Below are positions 51,456-54,758 of a stretch of 54,758 nt of DNA, one piece after another. The stretch comes from DATDAW01 sp036524675. Its GTDB lineage: Bacteria; Verrucomicrobiota; Verrucomicrobiia; Chthoniobacterales; DASVRZ01. The DNA lies in the NCBI GenBank assembly GCA_036524675.1, contig DATDBU010000001.1, positions 1 through 54,758 on the forward strand. Direction: 5' to 3'. The notes beneath the pieces were generated by a model, which searched no databases, was not told where the DNA came from, and worked only from the letters and a program-made list of their open reading frames with translations. Every line of letters begins with the position of its first letter. Position 1 is the first letter of the stretch. Position numbers and translations under genes: made by a program.

Positions 51456-52039
51456 CGCCATCACCGGATGACGCGGACGTTTCTGCCATGTGCCGGTTGC
51501 GAGGGGGAGATGACCTGGCATTAAATGAAATCATGGGCCGCTGGCAGAGGCGGGTAGTGGCGTTTCTGCTGCGCTATACTGGGAATGAGGCGACGGCCGT
51601 TGATCTGGCGCAGGAAACGTTTGTGCGGGTTTACCAGAATCGCGAGCGCTACGAATCGAGGGCTGCGTTTTCGACGTGGCTTTTCGCCATTGCTACGAAT
51701 CAAGCTCGACAGCACTTTCGCTGGCAAAAACGGCATCCCACCTTTTCTCTCGATGCCGAACTGGAGGATCCCGAGGGAAAATCCACTAACTCTCAGCTTT
51801 CTGCAGACTGCGACGATCCGCGGGATGCGGCTTTGCGGGAGGAAAAGGCCCGCCTCGTGCGCGCGTGCGTGCTCGCGCTCCCGCATGACCTTCGCGAGGC
51901 GGTCATCCTTTCGGAATACGAAGAATTTTCCCATCAGGAGATTGCCCGGATCGCCGGATGCACGGCCAAAGCCGTGGAGACCCGGCTCTATCGGGCACGC
52001 GCCATTCTAAGGGAAAAGTTGGCCCGCTTCCTGAGGTGA
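51452..52039 (+). CDS. ECF sigma factor (CnrH-like position)
   Basis: The 195-residue sigma-70-family protein shows region 2 (YTGNEATAVDLAQETFVRVY and FSTWLFAIATNQARQHFR, the -10 reading and core binding part) and region 4 (LREAVILSEYEEFSHQEIARIAGCTAKAVETRLYRARAILR, in pieces of the HTH). Region 3 is absent, which is the ECF hallmark. It starts within the stop of the sensor gene (ATGA). With the two upstream genes it forms an anti-sigma, sensor, sigma unit as in cnrYXH. The target promoters are probably the adjacent metal efflux genes. Confidence 0.92.
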   Translation: MTPSPDDADVSAMCRLRGGDDLALNEIMGRWQRRVVAFLLRYTGNEATAVDLAQETFVRVYQNRERYESRAAFSTWLFAIATNQARQHFRWQKRHPTFSLDAELEDPEGKSTNSQLSADCDDPRDAALREEKARLVRACVLALPHDLREAVILSEYEEFSHQEIARIAGCTAKAVETRLYRARAILREKLARFLR

Positions 52040-52213
52040 ATCCAAGCCGCAAGGGTCATGCGGGTCCTGGAATAGAGGCTATGATTCAGGGTTGGGTTTG
52101 GTGGAATGTTGGATGGTGCGGATGGAGAAAAAGCTTCCTGAACCGGTATGAGCGGGGGCTGGCTGCGCCAGAATGGCGCAAAAAAGTTCCGATGAAGTGT
52201 TCATCGCCAGTTG

Positions 52214-52499
52214 GGAACTCCCCGGAGAAGCCCGATAAAGCCTTTATCAGTCTTTGCGGACTCTCCGGAGAAACCGATAAAGCCTTTATCAGTCTTTGCG
52301 GACTCTCCAGAGAAGCCGATGAAGCCTTTACCGGTCTTTGCGGACTCTCCGGAGAAACCGATGAAGCCTTTACCGGTCTTTGCGGACTCTCCGAAGGAGC
52401 CGATGAAGGCTTTAACAGTCTTTGCGGACTCTCCGGAAAAGCCGATGAAGGCTTTAACAGTCTTTGCGGACTCTCCGGAAAAGCCGATGAACACTTCGG
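52214..52499. repeat. 42-bp tandem repeat array with palindromic units
   Basis: Full units start at 52258, 52300, 52342, 52384, 52426 and 52468 (last partial), and one variant unit precedes them. Each unit holds the palindrome TCTCCGGAGA or a variant, and a second dyad at GATAAAGCCTTTATC, perfect in the first pair. Units come in matched pairs: ATAAAGCCTTTATCAG (two), ATGAAGCCTTTACCGG (two), ATGAAGGCTTTAACAG (two). Being 42 bp and free of stops, the array is open in several frames on both strands, reading FADSPEKPMK-type peptides on plus and SGESAKT-type on minus. There are no unique spacers, so it is not CRISPR. The 174 bases between the sigma gene and the array hold no gene. Confidence 0.9.
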
Positions 52500-52582
52500 T
52501 ACTCTCTCGGCGCGCCGCGTTCGCCGGACCGGGAGAGGACGCCGGGCTTTTGTGCGGAAAAGCTGCACCACCTCATCCTTGG

Positions 52583-52897
52583 TCACCGTATCCCGCCCAG
52601 CGAACCGATCTGCTCCGCCCGATCCGAGAGCGCCGCGTCGAATGGCCCAAAAACCGCCTCCGTCGCGGCCAGCGTCCCCGCCGTTCTCAATTTCCCAAAA
52701 TGATCCTCGGCAAAACTCCGCAATTCCTTCCGAGCTGATCTCCCGTCATCAAACGCATTCTCGAAATACCGCCAATCCTGATCACAAATACCCTCCTGTC
52801 GTTTAAGGTTTTTAACGCCATCCCGGAACCGTCCCGCCCCAGGCTGCAACCCAGCCTTGTGGGAGCCTCGGACTTCGAAATCAAGCTGATAAATCAT
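52583..52897 (-). CDS. Small unknown protein next to the 42-bp array
   Basis: The 104-residue product begins MIYQLDFEVRGSHKAGLQPG and has DGVKNLKRQEGICDQDWRYF, SARKELRSFAEDHF and TAGTLAATEAVFGPFDAAL. It has no signal or membrane segment and is rich in charged residues, with balanced composition. A weak AGGGAAAG stretch precedes the ATG. Its TGA overlaps a GTG that opens a second minus-strand frame (to 52086) running through the array; that second frame is Ser/Pro/Arg-rich and may be a repeat artefact. I do not recognise the family. The call that it is a gene rests on codon pattern and start signals. Confidence 0.5.
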   Translation of the reverse strand: MIYQLDFEVRGSHKAGLQPGAGRFRDGVKNLKRQEGICDQDWRYFENAFDDGRSARKELRSFAEDHFGKLRTAGTLAATEAVFGPFDAALSDRAEQIGSLGGIR

Positions 52898-53128
52898 CTG
52901 CTGTCTTTCCCTTCACGAACCGTCCCTCCTGCAGAAACCTCCCGGAAAAATCCGAACCCGCCCCACACCCCTGCAAACGCCCTCCGGAAAAACCCGGATG
53001 CTCACGCAACGCCGCAGGAACCGTTCAGAACGCCCGATCAAAATGCTCTATTGGAACAAATGCTCTGTCCCTTTGCTTCTTTGCTTTTGATCTCCTTTGT
53101 TTTTTGGAAATAGCGACGGGGCGACAGC

Positions 53129-54241
53129 TCATGCCATCTGCAAATCATCCAGCGGACTGGTGATCTCGCCACGCATCGCCCGGGCCAGCTGGGTGTAAAC
53201 CTCTGTCGTTCGCACGTCGGCGTGTCCCAGCAGTTCCTGCACGCTGCGGACGTCCACTCCGCGCAGCAGGAGATGGGTCGCGAAAGAGTGGCGCAGCGAG
53301 TGCGCGGTAACGCGTTTGGCGATTCCCGCCAGCCGGGCGGCGCGTGCCAGTTCCCTGGAAATGCCGATCTCATGCAGGTGATGCCGCCGCGCGATTCCCG
53401 TGCGTGGGTCTGCCGAAACACTTTTGGAGGGAAAAAGCCAGAACCATTCCCACGACGTTGCGGCGGCGGGATGTTTGACATCCATGGCATGCGGCAGGCT
53501 CACGCCGGGCAGGCCATTCCGGCGATCGGCTTGGTGTATTTGTTTTACCCATGAAACATGTTCGGTGAGCGGTTGGTGCAGCGATTTGGGCAGAGTGACC
53601 ACTCTATCCTTGTCTCCCTTGCCGCCTCTAACCTCTACCTTTCCGCCGTTGAGATCGGCATCCTTGATCCGCAGCGTCAGCGCTTCTGCCAGGCGCAGCC
53701 CGCAACCATAGAGCAGCTTGCACACGAGACCGGCATCGCCTTTGACGCCTTTAAGCAAGGCTCCAGTCTCCGCCGTGGTCAGCACCACGGGAAGTTTTTT
53801 CGAGTGCCTGGCTCGCGCTGCGTTAATGCCTTCCAAATCCTGCTTGAGCACGTCTCGATACAGGAACAACAGGGCATTGAGCGCCTGATTCTGGGACACG
53901 GCGCCCAGGCGCCGATTCACCGCCAGATGGGTGAGAAACGCCTCCACTTCCGCGGCTCCCATTTCAGAGGGATGCCGTTTGCCATGCCAGAGAACAATAA
54001 AGGGTGTATTGCCGCGAAGCCGGCAAATACGCCCGTGGTTGAACAAGCCCGGGTTGGCTGAGAGCCTCGGATTCGGACTGCCTATGGCGCTTGTGTTAGC
54101 GGCTGGGAGTGGCGGAGCGGCGAGAATGGTGGCCGGGCGGGGTGTTGGATTCGACTTGCGGTCTTGCTTTGCACCACAACCGGCGAATTGTTCCGTTTTC
54201 GGAGCCAATAGACGGAGCAGATTTACGAAGTCCGCCCTCAT
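53129..54241 (-). CDS. intI: Integron-type tyrosine recombinase (IntI), N-terminus damaged
   Basis: From HGKRHPSEMGAAEVEAFLTH onward the sequence is a full integron integrase. The catalytic residues are the Arg in GCGLRLAEALTLRI, Lys in GGKGDKDRVV, HSLRHSFATHLL (His, Arg), GHAD (His) and Tyr in TTEVYTQ. The IntI-specific insert is ATSWEWFWLFPSKSVSADPR followed by RRHHLHE. Upstream of HGKRHP about 40 residues of the usual N-terminal helix domain are missing, replaced by a Pro/Ser/Ala-rich stretch. Another frame there shows an AY..RQYTL fragment like the lost part, so a frameshift is likely. The start is therefore uncertain. No attI or attC was recognised. Confidence 0.85.
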   Translation of the reverse strand: MRADFVNLLRLLAPKTEQFAGCGAKQDRKSNPTPRPATILAAPPLPAANTSAIGSPNPRLSANPGLFNHGRICRLRGNTPFIVLWHGKRHPSEMGAAEVEAFLTHLAVNRRLGAVSQNQALNALLFLYRDVLKQDLEGINAARARHSKKLPVVLTTAETGALLKGVKGDAGLVCKLLYGCGLRLAEALTLRIKDADLNGGKVEVRGGKGDKDRVVTLPKSLHQPLTEHVSWVKQIHQADRRNGLPGVSLPHAMDVKHPAAATSWEWFWLFPSKSVSADPRTGIARRHHLHEIGISRELARAARLAGIAKRVTAHSLRHSFATHLLLRGVDVRSVQELLGHADVRTTEVYTQLARAMRGEITSPLDDLQMA

Positions 54242-54332
54242 TTTCAAGCGAATCGAAGCGGCCGAGGCAATGCCCTTCGATGCCGTCGTCCGGAGTTGGA
54301 TTGCGAAAACGGTGATGCATCGGCATGGGTTC

Positions 54333-54758
54333 TTATACGGCTAAGAGAGCAGCAGGCGGCGGAGCGCGCGATTGCACCCTTGGCGGGATTTGCCTCGGCA
54401 GCCGCCCGGCAAAACGCATCGGGATCGCGCAATGGGGACAGCAGGGAGTGCAATCCGGTGATTTGTTTTTGGTCGCTGCACTGGAGGCCGCGTCTGCTTC
54501 GCCAATGCGTATCGGCATTCCGGTGTGCATACGAATCCGCTCCCGGTTGCGCACCGCCACCGGATGACAGAAGCCATAGTAACGGATCGAGCGCAGACCT
54601 CGGGGCAGCACATGCCGAAGATAGCGGCGGACGAATTCAACCCCGGACAATGTTAGCGCTTTAACGCGGTTTCCATCCGATCGATCCTTCCACTCAAAGG
54701 TCACGTTCTCGGTATCGAGTGATAGAATGCGTCCGTCGCTGATCGCGCTGCGCGAGAC
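54333..54758 (-). CDS. IS91-family transposase, C-terminal part (runs off right edge)
   Basis: The frame is open from the window edge and reads SRSAISDGRILSLDTENVTF and EWKDRSDGNRVKALTLSGVE, then FVRRYLRHVLPRGLRSIRYYG. This is the end of the Y2 (HUH) transposase domain of the IS91/ISCR group. A final zinc-type block CTPCCPHCAIPM and a basic tail end at 54333. The catalytic Tyr residues lie beyond the window. It is read away from the edge toward intI, whose likely 5' end is 85-90 bases on. No oriIS or terIS was recognised. Confidence 0.85.
   Translation of the reverse strand, partial: VSRSAISDGRILSLDTENVTFEWKDRSDGNRVKALTLSGVEFVRRYLRHVLPRGLRSIRYYGFCHPVAVRNRERIRMHTGMPIRIGEADAASSAATKNKSPDCTPCCPHCAIPMRFAGRLPRQIPPRVQSRAPPPAALLAV

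Noticed and set aside
52214..52499. CRISPR array
   Set aside because: Units of 42 bp follow each other without unique spacers, and no cas gene is present.
52086..52586. Minus-strand gene reading through the 42-bp array
   Set aside because: The frame is mostly repeat units, and open frames exist on both strands because the unit is a multiple of three without stops. It is kept only as a note to the small gene upstream.
54242..54332. attI or attC site next to the integrase
   Set aside because: No paired RYYYAAC/GTTRRRY cores with suitable spacing could be found by eye on either side of the integrase.
1..54758. tRNA or rRNA genes
   Set aside because: No T-loop GGTTCGAATCC-type box with matching acceptor stem, and no rRNA-like stretch was seen. 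Covariance-model searches would be decisive.

Overview
The window looks like chromosomal DNA of a Gram-negative (diderm) bacterium. The gene set is most like soil Verrucomicrobiota (Chthoniobacterales-type). Pointers are a DUF5069 protein, FolE2 instead of FolE, GTP-dependent PEP carboxykinase, Obg with an acidic insert, two Gfo/Idh/MocA oxidoreductases, long protein-scale tandem repeats and palindromic spacer repeats. The phylum assignment is inference from gene content. No rRNA or tRNA gene was recognised. Both ends are cut through mobile-element genes: an IS66-type transposase on the left and an IS91-type transposase on the right.

Layout. 0-9 kb: IS66 remnant, secreted thioredoxin-like protein, folate genes (folE2, thyA, folA), a sugar-type oxidoreductase, an M48 protease, two adjoining gene remnants (DUF2075 helicase and HicB antitoxin), a DUF5069 protein and pckG. 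9-22 kb: a large ASH/FN3 surface protein with a small secreted partner, an L,D-transpeptidase, a geranylgeranyl-reductase-like flavoprotein, obg, a GT4 glycosyltransferase, an allophanate hydrolase, a degenerate 21-bp repeat array, DUF1802, PHP, MFS and TPR genes. 22-27 kb: a minus-strand run STAS, PP2C/SpoIIE-type phosphatase, grpE, dnaJ, rsmE, joining a partner-switching signalling pair to the chaperone genes. 27-31 kb: yceH, ribBA, ribH, nusB and ftsY on the plus strand. 31-32 kb: a graveyard with a frameshifted truncated haemoglobin and a broken nucleotidyltransferase/partner pair. 32-42.8 kb: queA, a fused glycoside hydrolase-glycosyltransferase, a marR-adaptor-RND drug efflux operon with a candidate operator, an oxidoreductase and a glycosyltransferase.

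42.9-52 kb is a heavy-metal island. A minus-strand set (Cys-rich secreted protein, TolC-like channel, CusB-like adaptor with a metal-binding domain, CusA-like pump with an extra C-terminal domain) is interrupted by an intact hicBA toxin-antitoxin pair in the opposite orientation. Facing it is a small secreted protein and a three-gene translationally coupled set with the order and sizes of cnrYXH: short membrane anti-sigma-like protein, periplasmic metal sensor, ECF sigma factor. The likely logic is that metal sensed in the periplasm releases the sigma factor, which turns on the efflux genes.

52-54.8 kb is a recombination-prone end. It has a 42-bp tandem array with palindromic units in matched pairs, a small unknown gene that runs toward it, an integron-type integrase with a damaged N-terminus, and the IS91 transposase. 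This end, the cnrYXH/cus island with its embedded toxin-antitoxin pair, and the family of spacer palindromes are the parts most worth following up.
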